A stretch of 64,000 nucleotides of DNA, from contig CM026423.1 of assembly GCA_014871385.1 (NCBI GenBank), forward strand, positions 4,592,408 through 4,656,407, written 5' to 3'. This stretch comes from Ceratodon purpureus (lineage: Eukaryota > Streptophyta > Bryopsida > Pseudoditrichales > Ditrichaceae). Position numbers and translations under genes: made by a program. Below the pieces are notes generated by a model. The model searched no databases, had not been told where the DNA came from, and saw only the letters and a list, made by a program, of their open reading frames with translations. How positions within the stretch are numbered: the first letter of the stretch is position 1; each line of letters opens with the position of its first letter. Shown here piece by piece: positions 1-15,146 of the stretch.

Positions 1-2400
1 ATTCAAAGAAATGAAGAAAAAATAATTTTTTCAATGCCTATATTCATATGCACATGGATTATTTATAATGAAACTCCAAGAATTATTCAATGCTGAAATC
101 CAAACTTAAAAAATGTACAATTTATCAGAAAATTCATGTTTTGAAAGTGGTGGCTTTTAAAAAAAAATACACTTGTACAATCAAATTTTTGAATTACGCA
201 AACAAAATATGAATTTATTTACGGGACTTTTTTTTTCAGCATATAATTAAATAATATACTGTCAACTCGTTTCAAAATGTCATAAATAAATTTAAAACAT
301 ATGATTGTCAAACACTTAATTTTGCTTTTAAATAGTTCATAGCCACTTCCATTAACAATACATATTATTATCTAACACAAATCAAAAAATCTATAAATAT
401 TGTTAATATTAATGAAGAGATAATACAATCATCTCAAATAATTTTGAAAAATTATCATTTTATTGAATTATATATTTTTTAAAACTTGTTTATGACAACT
501 TGTTGATTATCATGGTTGTTATAAATGATATGTCACAACATTATCCTTTATATAAATGTGATTTTTTGCGTTGAGCCAATTGCGACAATGTTGTGTGAAA
601 GGATTACCAATTTTATTATAATTAATTTAGTTCATATCATCAGATCCTAAGTTATGAGATTTAAAAATATCAAGACCGTTGAATATGTTAGTAGTTAATA
701 TAATTCAGTATATACTATAAAAATATTTAAAAGTATTTTTATTGGCATTCTATATGTTTTGATTATACTTTTACGAAGTTATCATGAATTTAAAATATTT
801 ACATTTTATGATGGAAAATTTGTAATTTTCATAAGATTTCTTATTTAAATGCAACAAATGTCTTATAGAAGAAATGATAAAAAAAATCTTGGAATAATCC
901 AAATTTTTTTATCAATGTGTAGAATATTGTAAAAGAAAAGTAACATTCGGTATTATCTAATTTCAAGATTCCAAAGGATCTTTTCTATAAATGATACACA
1001 GTTCTCATCTTTGGGCCATGCATTAATGCAAATATTTATATAAGAGCTCAAATGAGGTCATAGATAGCAGTGTTATAAGAAAAAGTCATTATATTGGCAA
1101 ATTGATGGATTTATTTGTAATGTACTTTCTCACAAGATTATATGAATGTGAACCAGTTACATCTTTGATGTGAGATATTTGAAGAACCTAATTGTAAAAG
1201 GATATTTGTAGATATAAAAGATAAAGTTGAAAGATGTACTAACAATATACACTTATTGAAGATAAATCTAGTATAGACAATTACAGAAGTAAAGAATTAT
1301 GCCTACTAAATGATTGCTACTACAGCTGATGATCACATTGTGTATGATGCAAATAACTTATTATTTATGTGCATCCTTCTCTTGCTAGGATCTATGAATC
1401 TATGCTTGAATGAGCTTTGAACTTTTCTTACAAAATTTGAAAAAGTTTATCAAAGTAAAGCTAGTAGCTATCAAAAGATCAACAAATATGTATCATTGAA
1501 AGAATAGACATTGTTCTTAAAAAATAAATAAATTGGTGTGGAGTAATAATGATTTGATATATTGATTTGCTATAGTAATAATTTTGATTTATATAATCTA
1601 TAATAACATGCTTATTTACAATTCAGTGAATGGAATTAAAGTGTGTTTGAACCTCCTACTGCGCATAGAAATAATATGATATTGTAAAATAGTGATTAGA
1701 TTAGTCGTTCTCATCTAACAAAGCACACTCAATTCATGCTATAACAATGGCCTTCAATCCATGTTTACTAAATTAAGAAAATAGAGCACATAAAATTCAT
1801 GTTTTCATTCTAATTTGAATTTTGTGTAAGTCCTAAAATTAAATGTTTTACACCAATTTTAAGTTGGAGACCTACTATCACAAGGATATTTTTTTCCTCT
1901 CCTCCAAAAAAATTGATTTTCAAATACCATCATATTCTTCACTACAATTTGTCTTCACAGTGAAAATACTAAAAGCACTATTAAGTACTTTATAAATCAA
2001 TATAATTTTCCATTTTAATCACTTCCAAAAATCATAAAAATTTCAAAATCTTACCAAAATCAACAAAAAAATTCCTTAAGTCTACAATAAATACATACCC
2101 TCACTCCCTGAAAAAAATAAAAAAATAAAAAAATTCTCATGTCAATTATCGTACGTGGACAGCAGGTTTGTTCATCCTTGAACATATATTTATTTTTTTG
2201 GAAAAATAGGGGTTCATCTCCCTTAAATCAAAATATTCAATTTTATTTTCTTCCAATGAATACTAACAATATCTTTTATAGATAAAAAATAAAAAATATC
2301 ACGTAAAATAATTTCCCACATTTCCATTTTTCTCTATCCTTAAGATATTAATTTTTTAAATTTCCTTTTTTCGAATTATATATGAAATTATGAACCTGCT
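1..2400. other. AT-rich intergenic spacer
   Basis: Very AT-rich DNA with stop codons in all frames and no convincing coding exon, RNA gene or complete mobile element. Composition shifts sharply to GC-rich at about 2410, where the 5' region of the NAC alpha gene begins. Confidence 0.6.
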
Positions 2401-2766
2401 ATCGACATACAGTACCCAATGTGGAGCCTAATTCCGCGGTACTGTACCGGGCCAAGCATTTACGGGTCAGTTCACAGTGCCGGTTTCAGCGCGTCGCTGG
2501 AGATGCACCAGTGCTTACACCGGCAACTGCAGAGAGGATCGGACGGCGCAGCGCCGCGGCGAGGGCGGATAGGGCCCGTGATCGGGCGGCGGAGATGCTT
2601 CCAGAGGCAGGACGCAGAAGGGCAGAGACGGGGCAGGAGAAGGGCAGGGCGACGCTGCGAGCGCGGCCTCTTTCGCGAGTTGTTCCTCACGCCCCTCTGC
2701 CTCGCCCCCCGTCGCCGCCCGCCCTCGCCACGAGCCCCCAGTCCGCGGCGTCACGCATCGCCCATC

Positions 2767-4563
<1,797 letters not shown>

Positions 4564-5528
4564 GGTTATAAATCATGTCCTGGTCGCTGCTGTTAGAGAC
4601 CGAGTGTACACTGAATTTTACTGTCGCAATGGATGGTGACATGCTGGGTTGCATCTTGGTGTTCATAATGATCAAAGAAGTGAGTCTCCTGCTTCAAATC
4701 ATCTTTTTCTGCTCAACGCTACACGTATATGACCTGATGTCCCAGAGCGAACAACATCTAGACACTGTTTTCATTTAGTTTACATTTGCTTGTGCTTAAC
4801 AGAACTACGTCTGTTCCACGCGATAAGAGTCACACCTAATCAGTTAAATACGCGATATTCATCCTTGAGTTTTTTTATATCTCAGATGGCATTTATCTTT
4901 TTTTGGAACACGTAACAACCGATGCTGTTCATAATTATTACTGGTTTTCTGTGCTCACTCGTCAATGATCGTTCAGCACAACCCTGGTCATTACTGAAGA
5001 ATACCGCAATCGAATTCATGCACATACCTCCTGAGTCCTCACCCACTCTCCCGAAAAAAAAGCCATAAAATACATCAGAATAAATCTGTTGCCCAAAACC
5101 CCCCTCTTACGCTTCCCCAGATACGAGACAACTGAAATCAATCACAAATATCCCAGGCCGGAAACGCCCATTCGCCTCAAAGTTAAAAGTGAGTGAGAAA
5201 GGCGGAGGCAGGGCTTTTGCGAAGTGGGGAGCCTTTTTGCGGAGCCTAGCTTTGGATAACGTCGTGTGGAGTGCACATCGCTGCAGCGCAGCGCAGATTC
5301 TAGTTTTCGGAGACGACACAGAGAGTGTGTGAGAGACCACACCTGATCAGTTCTCTCACTCTCTGTCCATATCCGCTGCTGTGGTAGTTCTGGGCATCAG
5401 TTGTGTGCAATTCTGGGATTTTGTGGGTTTTTCCTGGGTTTTGGGTTTTGGGAGCTGGTGATGGATAAGGTTTGAGCATTCTTTCGGCGAGGTTTTGGGA
5501 TTCCTGGGTTGGGTTCGGAGGGGACACC
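4564..5528. other. NAC alpha 3' UTR and RNase J 5' region
   Basis: Intergenic. 4564 to about 4800 is probably the NAC alpha 3' UTR. From about 5170 the sequence becomes GC-richer and is probably RNase J 5' UTR. A short upstream ORF (ATG at 5461, stop at 5473-5475) precedes the RNase J start. No other gene seen. Confidence 0.5.
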
Positions 5529-8500
5529 ATGCAAAGCTTGCAGATACGGCCCGGTTTGCACTTGTTTCAGGGTCCGGGGGAGGCAGCTGGAGCGCAGGGT
5601 GGGGTGTTTAGGTCGGAATGGAAAGGGAGGGTGGGGCAGGTTTTGGGACCGAGCACTTTGCTGGCTCCCGTGACGCGCAGGACTGTGATGACCAGAGCTG
5701 GAGGTAAACTCATTTGATGTTCTTCTCACTTTTGTGGTAGTTGTATTTCGAGTTTGCAACAGCTGCTCGACTACACTAGCTTCATGTTGCCTCGCACATT
5801 AGAAACCAATTTGGATTCACTGGAAATGACAGCATTAGAGGTTTTGGTACCGGATAGATTTGAGTTTATCAGCGAGATGGAGGGATGTAAACCAGCTTTT
5901 ACAGTGAACCAGCTCTCAAATGTTTGTATCGTGGGTTTCACATTCACTTGAGGATTTCCAGTATTCAGTTCTTACAGTATAAGAATTGTGTGTTTTGGGG
6001 GATCAGCGCCTCCTGCAGCGCAGCGCCGGTCAAACCAGTCACGGCAGTATCGGTCGGGGCAGAGTGGGCATTACGAGGGACCGAAGCGCAGCAGAGATGA
6101 TGCAGTGACACGGAAGATGAAGTCCTTTCACGAGGGGTCAGATGGGCCTCCGTTGAGGGTTCTGCCGATAGGAGGACTGGGAGAAATTGGCATGAACTGT
6201 ATGCTTGTCGGCAATTACGATCGCTATATTATGATTGATGCTGGTCTTATGTTTCCTGAGTAAGTTTTCGTCACATTCCGCATTGGCGGCCATCTTTTTG
6301 TGGTTATCAGTGTCGAAGTCCGAGGAGTTTAACATTTAGGGTTTAGGGTTTAAGGGGCCGTAGGAACGACTTAATTGAGAAGTAGTTTTGTTGTTTTCAC
6401 AGCTATGATGACCTGGGGATCCAAAAAGTGTTACCGGATACTCAATTCATTCACCGGTGGAGGGATAAAATCGAGGCTGTTATTATTACTCATGGCCACG
6501 AGGATCATATTGGAGCTCTACCATGGGTAGGTCTTTTTCCCCATTCCTTCATAGTTGGTTTCATAGTTGCAGATTTGTGTGGACTTTGCATTGTCAATAT
6601 AAATATTATGTATTGTGTGTTTCGTGAATATTGGTTATGTTTTTAAAAAAAAAAGTGTATCTGTGAGGACAGTAATTAGAGGGGCAATCCACTATATTAA
6701 TATGGAAGTAGCAGAAACTATGTTCGGGTAAATTACGCAATATTAAACAATGTTGAAGTAGAGCTGCCTGACGTAATTTGGTTCTGTTTTTGTCGTTGCT
6801 TACAGGTTATTCCAGCTCTTGACCCTAAGACTCCCATTTACGCAACGGGCTTTACTATGCAGGTACTATATTACAATGACGATTTTTCGCCGACTGTTTC
6901 AGATTTCAAGCTTGTTCCAGCTTTCTATTTCTGTTTTCTTTACGGGATCGGAATATTTTTGTTCGAGTCGATCATTTTGGACCACTTACGTAGACTGATG
7001 TAGCAGCTGATTGTTTTGTCTTCTTAAAGTTGATCAAGAGGCGTCTTAAAGAGTATAACATACCAGCAGAAGGCAGACTACGTACCTTCAGCATGCGTGC
7101 CCGCTTTGATGCTGGCCCCTTCGAAATTGAGCCAATACGGGTTACACATTCCATTCCAGATTGCTGTGGGCTTGTTCTGAGATGTCAAGATGGAACTATT
7201 TTCCACACAGGTGACTGGAAGGTCAGTCACTAGCCATCAATATCAGTCTCCCTCTTTCAAACACATTTCTGTTGCCCTTATACTACTAATCCAGGATAAA
7301 TTTCATGACAACACGTTTAAGGATATTAAACAATCAAGACAGTGCAAGTTCTGGAGCTCATTATCTCGTAATCAATTAATTTGGTTAGGGGCTTCTATCG
7401 TCAATTGTCGGATGCCTCTGAAAGGTTTTTTTCTGATTCTAGCAGCCGATTTCTGCAGATTGATGAGTCCCCGGTAGACGGAAATGTTTTCGACCGTGTA
7501 GCACTTGAGCAGCTCCAGAAGGAAGGCGTGACTCTGGTAAGTTCCATCAAGCTCCTTCACGTACAAATCAATTCATTCTCAATCTCACCTATGTTGCCTA
7601 CACTGCAATTTCGGTGCATTGCTATGGAGCTCAAGTGGCCTTTTGTGGTTGAATTTACAGATGATGAGTGACTCCACAAATGTTCTATCGCCGGGCAGGA
7701 CTACAAGCGAGGCTGACGTTGCAGAGGCTTTAATGCGTAAAATTGTTGATGCGAAAGGTCACCGTGTCATTACGACTCAATTTGCATCAAATGTTCATCG
7801 CTTGGGCTGTGTGAAAGCAGCTGCTGAAGTGTCGGGTCGGAAACTGGTAAGCACTCTCTACTCCTTTTGTGATTTTAGCCTTGTGACCATATGAATACTA
7901 TTTACAATTTCAAGTTCTAGAACTTTTATTCATATGTGAACTCCATAGTAATTTTCCAAACTGCAATCTATGATGGATTTATTATAATTCTTCAAATCTA
8001 GGGAAAGATGTAAATCTTTTGGGCTTCCCTTATTGGCTTGTAGGTCTTTATTGGACTTTCACTGAAGACATATTTAGAAGCAGCTTGGAGGGACGGACAA
8101 GCGCCCTTTGACCCTTCTATCCTGGTATGTCCAACTCTATGGATGTCCTGTGTACCGTCACGCTGCCTCAAAGCTCTATACACTTGAGTTGATCTAACTT
8201 TGTATTGCAATTAGCTCTGCCCTTTACTGTAGAAAAAATGTTCCTATACAGCTTATGTTCATATGTCTTTCATTATTGACAGTTAATTGTACGTTATTCA
8301 GGTTAAAGCAGAAGATATGGATGCCTATGCCCCGAGTCAGCTTCTTATTGTGACCACCGGATCACAGGTTTAACTTCAATACTTCTTTTGTATTCTTAAT
8401 CTAAGTTTGATGTATGTTCTCATCATATTTTGTTGGCCGAAAAAAAGCGGAAGTGGTTATGAACCGTTCAAAGCCGAAATAGAACATTGTTGAATGTGAA

Positions 8501-11500
8501 AAATCTTGTTGGGCCAGGCAGAACCACGGGCAGCATTAAATTTGGCTTCTATGGGATCCAGTCGCCTACTCAAGCTCCACAAGGACGATGTCATCCTTTA
8601 TTCTGCTAAGGTGATTTTTTATACATCTCAGCACCTCAATGTTTGGGGATACTGATACATTTGTCATTTCTCCTATTTGTTAATTATGTGCTTATTGCTT
8701 GAATCAGTTTCGTGATACTAGTTCTGCAATTTTACGTAGTACTTAAGGAGTTTGGTAGTGCTTCAGGAGTTTAACATGTTCGTTTATACAGATGATCCCA
8801 GGAAATGAAACGCGAGTGATGAAGATGATGAATCGGATTGCAGAGTTGGGGCCCAACCTTGTTATGGGAAGGGGCGAGAACCTGCATACATCTGGCCATG
8901 CATATCGCGGTGAGCTGGTAAAGCTGTCTCAGCAGTGCATTCTCCCTTTCTATTACTCTCGGTCATGTCCCTCTTATCTAGTCTTTAGTTAGCATGAACG
9001 AGGGATGTTTTGTCTTGTCGATGATAATGCATCAGGCTCGAACTTATTTGGGTGCTTGAGCTCGTAAAGTTTTCAAGTTTTGAATGCTATGGAAGTCATT
9101 GCTATAGACCAGGATTTTACAATATGATACCTGACAAAGGGTATTGCCTTCGTTTGTTCGTGTTTGAAGGAGGAGGTCTTGAGACTTGTTAAACCACAAC
9201 ATTTCCTTCCTGTTCATGGGGAATTCGCCTTTCTCAAGGAACATGAGCTTCTTGGCAAAGCTCAAGGCATTAGACACACTGCAGTATGTCATTATTCATC
9301 AATTGCCGATTACGTTATTGCAGTTTTTTTGTTGTACTGTCAGTAATGCTGGATACTCCAGAGAGTTGTACTTGCGGTGTATTCGTTCGTGTGGCCTAGA
9401 GTAATCAATTATCATGTTACGTTGAGATTTTGACTTGCACATAAAGTTCTAAAAACTGTATTCTGTGGTGAATGACTATTCAGGTTATCAAGAATGGTGA
9501 GATGTTGGGAGTAGCTCCGTTAAGGAATGGTCGAGTGCTTTCTAGTGGATTCTCCCATCTTGGGAGAGAGAAGTTGAAGGTTAGTACTGGCTGTTGCTTC
9601 AGTTGTCTCGTTAAGATTCGCAATCTTAGGATCAAACTAGATAGCCTTAATACGTCCTAGGCTTGTAATGTTTGGATTTATTTCTCAAGTTTGTATGTAA
9701 GTGCTGGTAAGGTATTCTTTGACGCAAAGGTGCTGCTTCCTTGGAGAAATAGTAGTTTTTTTACATTTCATTTTAACAATCATTGCCAAATTGGGGTTTG
9801 GATCTTCAATCACTGAAGAAGCAACGTTTAATTAGGGGTGTTTCTATGTGCTGTCTTGCAGTTGATGTATAACGATGGAGATAAAGCGTTCGGAACAGCA
9901 GCCGACTTGTGTATCCAGGAACGAATGAATATCGCCTTAGAGGGCATTGTTATTGCTAGGTACGATTTTCAGGGTGTACTTCAGACGATTCACTGTATTT
10001 CTATCGACAAAATCTTTACTTATATTATTGAATACGTTGGCACAAGATTTGTGTTGCAAATCTCTTTCCTGAAATGAGTAATACTAATGGGCCGGTTTGT
10101 GCAGTGTGGAGGTCATAAGAGCTGAAGAGAAAACTCTTGATGAAGACGAAGTTGAAGAGGACAAACTTTTGAGGGACGATGATGATGAGGCGGACGAATA
10201 TGGATTGCAAGGACGGATCCGCATCACTACCCGGTGCTTGTGGACTGACAACAACAAACTTTTGGAGTCTTTACAGAGGGCCGCTGACGTGGCCCTCGCA
10301 AGCTGCCGGAAGGATGCAAGGCTGTCAACAATTGAGCGACATGTCAGTGTGGTCCTCCGTAAAGTTGTACAAAAGTACAGCAATAAACGACCTGATGTTA
10401 TTGTAATTGCTACGGACGCTTCTGAAGGGGTTACTCCTAATAGGTCTTCTCCCGAAACTATAAACAATTTTGACCAATCTCGTAACAAGCAGCAACCTTG
10501 GAAGAGAACTGACGACGCAAAAAGAACAGACGATGCAAAGTCGACCTTTTTTAGGGGCGCTGTAGGAGGAACTGTAGAACCTGTAGAGATGGTGGAGGAA
10601 AAGCAAGAGAAAAGGCAAGAGCCTACTTCGGCACGTGTACAAACGAGGACTTCAAAGGAAAGCGTAGATACAGTTCTCTCGGAAGACCAAACCATTCATA
10701 AGGACGAACTAATGGATAGTGGAGTAATAGGTGATTCTGTGGCTGCGTCACCAGAAGGTCTGCTGATGATTTTTTTATGGTTCATTCATGGTTTTAGATT
10801 TCATTTTATTTTTTCCAAAACAAAATTTTCTGCTTGCCGAGCGACTAAAATCGTGGAAACTTTCTTTTTTGATATACAGAAGTTCAAAGTGATGAAGAAA
10901 GTGGAGAATCAGATGCAGATGAGCCTGTCGCATCAGATGGTGCGGACTTAGTAGAGTCTAAAGATGGACTAGAGCCTCCTAAAAGGAAACGCCAAAAATG
11001 GAGGTACGGTTTTCATAATCCTAATAAATCACTGGCATGCATTTTCTTTTTTGATCATAAAAACATCATGGCAGTTCGTCATACCACTTTCCTAAGTTTT
11101 TTACTACTGCAGGCATGACGAAACGTTGAAGTTCATTGAAATTCGAAGTGCTATGATAGACCAGCTACGGAAAGAGGGCAAGGGAAGAAAGCCAAGTTGG
11201 AAAGACATCTCAGCATCTCTCACTGAAAACGGTTTTCAACGTAACCCAGAGCAATGCAGCTCCATGTGGTCATCTCTTGTGAAGAAATATGAGGTAGTCA
11301 CCGACTCTACTTCACTGCTCTTGCTCTGTACTTGGAAATCCACCTAATGTGCTTGTTGGAGACTCACTTAATCCACCATTTATCCAACCAATCAGTTTAG
11401 AATGATAAGGATTACACATTTTGTGGATTTTTTAATGTATCTTGTGGTTCTCTAACCGCTTGGAGCTCTTGTCCGACTGTATTAAGTAGTATTCTAATTT

Positions 11501-11735
11501 GTTAATCTGGTGCTTTTTATGGGCCCAGGCAGTGGTCGAGGAGAAAGCAACTAGGGACCCAAGTGCTGCGCCACCGAAGAAGGAGTGGAACTATTTCGAG
11601 GCTATGGACGTCGTCTTAAAAAAACAGGCCAGTTCCACAGTCTCTCAAGAAGTAAAGGACCGTGATAGACGGAGGACCAAGAGGACCAAAAAAGCCAATT
11701 CAAGCGAGCCACAACAACAGAGCCAGGCGCTATAG
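5529..11735 (+). CDS. RNJ: Ribonuclease J, organellar, with C-terminal trihelix/Myb-like domain
   Basis: RNase J is a metallo-beta-lactamase/beta-CASP ribonuclease with endonuclease and 5'-3' exonuclease activity; in plants it acts on chloroplast RNA. I join 18 exons in frame to 967 aa: 5529-5703, 6007-6259, 6403-6526, 6806-6862, 7030-7221, 7459-7536, 7661-7846, 8044-8124, 8302-8367, 8518-8610, 8792-8917, 9170-9283, 9484-9579, 9862-9959, 10105-10757, 10880-11003, 11113-11293 and 11529-11735. The N-terminal 60-80 residues are basic and acid-poor, as in a transit peptide. The zinc motif HGHEDH starts at His173; GDWK, SDSTN and [11 protein letters not shown] (beta-CASP) follow. The C-terminus is acidic, then has a KRKR stretch and, from about residue 839 to 899, a GT-1/Myb-like domain ([14 protein letters not shown]), the known plant-specific addition. 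An in-frame TTG upstream at 5472 is not the start. Intact host gene. Confidence 0.95.
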
Positions 11736-14654
11736 TCAGTACAACTTGAGCACTCCGTCACCAAGTCGCCCGGCAATCTCACGTGAGTTGAGAATCAATG
11801 TAACAATCATTCTTTCTCTTTTTAATGATCAATTGGGCGATTTAAGCCCTATTATATGGTCTTTTTAATTGATCTTCAGACACTGGGATTATTTTCTTGT
11901 GATTACTTGATTCCTACTTCATTCCTCTCCACATTCACTTTGGTTCCTCATTGCCCCTCTCTATGTTAGTTCCTGTGCATTCCTTCTTAGTTTTGCGTAA
12001 CTTGCTCAAATCTCTTCTCTTGTGTGGCTTGATGGGTTCAGGCTGCTTTGTTACGTTCAATTGAGGGTTTGGAAATGGGTTTCTAGTGTGGAGAGGCGGA
12101 GTCTACAGCTTGTCGCAAAATATATGATTGTAGCAAAAAAAAATAAAAAATGATGAGTGTTGGGCTTTACTTGGCGAAAAGAGGCCAGCTTGCTCTTTTG
12201 TGAATTGCAGAACTCTCTTGTATGTGCGAGAACAGGAAGTCAAGATCGTCTTAAATCAGGCTCGTTGTTGAGATCGATCAGGTTTCTTCTGTTGAAGATT
12301 GATTTGTGTTTTTATTTGTGTTTCCTTTTCTATCTCCTCGAAGGCAGATGGTTAGAGGGAATTAAATTAGGATTGATGATGGTCCTTCACATCTTTCACA
12401 GATTCAAATCTGGCGTTTGGATTGTGGCTTCTGGGTTCAGATACCTGCAAGATCAATGGAATTATTGTATGCTGGCATGCTGGATGTCAGAGTTTGGATC
12501 GTGCAAGTAGCAACATCAAACCTTTATTGCTGAATCCAGTTCATCAAGAATACTATAGGCTGGTGCTCCGCTTGCTCCTTGCTCCGAAACACCAAAGCAA
12601 CGCTCTGAATCTGAAATACACCAATGACTCCATGAATATTTGGTGGAGCATCAAATTTACAATCAACCTTCACAATCACCAAAGAATGTGCATCGACTCA
12701 GCGTCCCAAATATATCTTAGTGATCACCAACACTTGGACACCACTATCAATTGCGAAGAAAAATAAAGCTAGAATTGTGTAGGATTTGGATACAAACTGC
12801 TGCTTTTTGTTCCTTGGTAGAGAGAGAAACTACGATTTGCGGAGGAGACCCATGTGAATTAAGTGTCTGTTTTGTTCCTTCGTACTACTTCTACCAGGTA
12901 GTAAACCTCACCCTCAACTTCATTACGAGCCCCGAGAGCTGGGCACCCATTTAAAAAATTCTCATTTAAGAATTTAATATTTCTATAGAATTGTTTTAAA
13001 TATCTAAATTTAACTAAATGGGTCCCCTTGAATTGATTTGTAGTCTCTGATTCCATTAGAATTTTCAAAATTACTAAAAAGTAGCCGCAAGCCCCCTACA
13101 ATTAAAATTAGGGAGGGAAGGAGGAAAGGAAGGCCAACCGTGTCATTAAGACAAGGATGAGGTTTATCGTTAGGGCACAATACACTACTTTTAGCAACAC
13201 CCGCATTAATTATTTACTTAAGGTTGTACTTTTTTACTTGAATGGTTTTTACCAAGAGGAAAGATTCCATTTAAATGAAGTAACCATTATTAAACATAAA
13301 AAAATACAAATATATTTTTACGTGAAAAAGGTATATCATTTAAAAAGTAATTAATATAATTGATATTGTTAACCAAAATTAGTGGTGTTATTTACAAAGC
13401 AATTAATAAGTATTACTAAGCACTAACCACATAGTAAGCTATTATTTTAAAGGACAAGAGAGAGATGTTCATCATAGCATAGCGTACATTAGTAACCATA
13501 GTATTGGATAGATTAATTAGTATGAGAAGTGTAAAAGATAGTCTATTTGGAGCCTTCACCATTGGATTCACATATTTTCTATTGAAGCACACCCTTGTAT
13601 AAAATTATCTCTTTTCTTTAGCAAAAAACACCTTTTGGACAATCATTTATTGCTACATAGACCAACACAAATGAATTAAGAAATAATGATGTTATTTAAA
13701 ATTCTAGAGATTTTCACATCACTTTTGTGAGTTTAGACAAAGTTCTACCTGTATATAGAACAAAGGAATACAAAATACAATCCAAAGTCAATTTATAACT
13801 ATAGGTTTGAATAACATCAAAGAATATCATTGTAAAGAAAAGTTCCATGTTTTCATAATATTAGAAAGATTCATAGCTAAAGATATTGAATATACAATTA
13901 TAACGAAACAATGAACTTTAGAGGGAAATTTAATATTGTAGCTCCCCAAGACCAAAATGGTCTACAATACTATTTTGGATGATTTTAAAGTTGATTATCT
14001 ATTTATATGTGAAATAATGTGTAAAATTATTAATCTTTGTTCTACACCAATCATGGCTTAATCTTGTACCACCACTTTCTAGCCACTAATTGCAATTACA
14101 TATTTATAGCTATATATTTTGAAATAATATAGTGGTCAAAGAAAAAATAAACTTTTCTTCTTACCCTACCCAAACATGATAAGCATACAAACTTCTATTA
14201 GTGTCAAATTTTATTGTATACACGGCAAAAATACATTACTATTATGTTGTACATGATGTTGGTTCTTTGCACACCAAATTCTAAAGATAGAGAGGTGTGT
14301 AGCACTTCCAAAACATCCCATGCTTTATTCTGACCAATTTAGTAAAAAAAGTAATTAGCGTCTACTATGTCTAGAATAGGATTTTTATAAATTTATTGTT
14401 AAAAAGAAAATAATGATTTTTCTTCAAAGACCTTCTTTTCTATTAAAAATTACATCAATGTATCAATACAATTTTCAATTCTATTCAAATAAGACATATC
14501 ATTGTGAATTCAATTTTCTCTAGACATGAAAAAATAGTTATTTGGGTTAAATTTTATTTTGAAATGCAAACACATGAAAAAAAATTTCATGCATAAAATT
14601 TGTACTCTTTCCTAAAATCCTCTTATTCAACTACAATATGCTTACATATTTCAT
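11736..14654. other. RNase J 3' region and AT-rich spacer
   Basis: 11736 to about 12900 has moderate GC and is probably RNase J 3' UTR plus spacer; several short ORFs there show no recognisable protein. From about 12950 the DNA turns strongly AT-rich with no gene or RNA recognised. Confidence 0.5.
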
Positions 14655-14854
14655 ACTCCCTCCGTCTCACTAAAAGAGCATGGTTTTCTAATAATAGCAG
14701 ATTTAAGGGTAGTTCTAAATTTAGAAACAAGTTGGACAAATTTAGAAACAAGTTGCCAAATTTAGAAATAAGTAAGCCAAATTTAGAAACCACTTTTTTT
14801 TTTTGAAACAGATTATTTTATCAAACCATGCTCTTTTAGTGAGACGGAGGGAGT
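14655..14854. mobile_element. Stowaway-like MITE (Tc1/mariner group)
   Basis: A non-coding element of about 200 bp with near-perfect terminal inverted repeats. The left end begins CTCCCTCCGTCTCACTAAAA right after TA, and the right end is its reverse complement followed by TA. The TA target duplication and the CTCCCTCCGT terminus are the hallmarks of Stowaway MITEs, which Tc1/mariner transposases mobilise. The inverted arms run at least 30 bp. The interior holds four imperfect copies of a motif like AAATTTAGAAACAAGTT. Confidence 0.85.
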
Positions 14855-15146
14855 AGAATATAACTTATAGTTTTTCACACTAAACATAATATATAAAGTG
14901 TATCACATGTACTTAAAGTAAAAATATTTTTAAAAAATTGGTAATTCTTTTCTTTCATATTCAATGCCAAGATGTTTAATACAAGGTAAAGCTTGTGTAC
15001 ATTCAATACTAAAAACAAATCTAGCACCAAAAATTCAACCTCTTCAAAGTTCATTAAACAAAATAACATAATGAAAAAAATACACTTTCCTTACACACAA
15101 GAAGTTTGCAAAGGGATATAACCACTCTTTTTTATACAACTATTTT

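Noticed and set aside
10084-10695. 203-codon minus-strand ORF
   Set aside because: Antisense shadow of RNase J exon 15.
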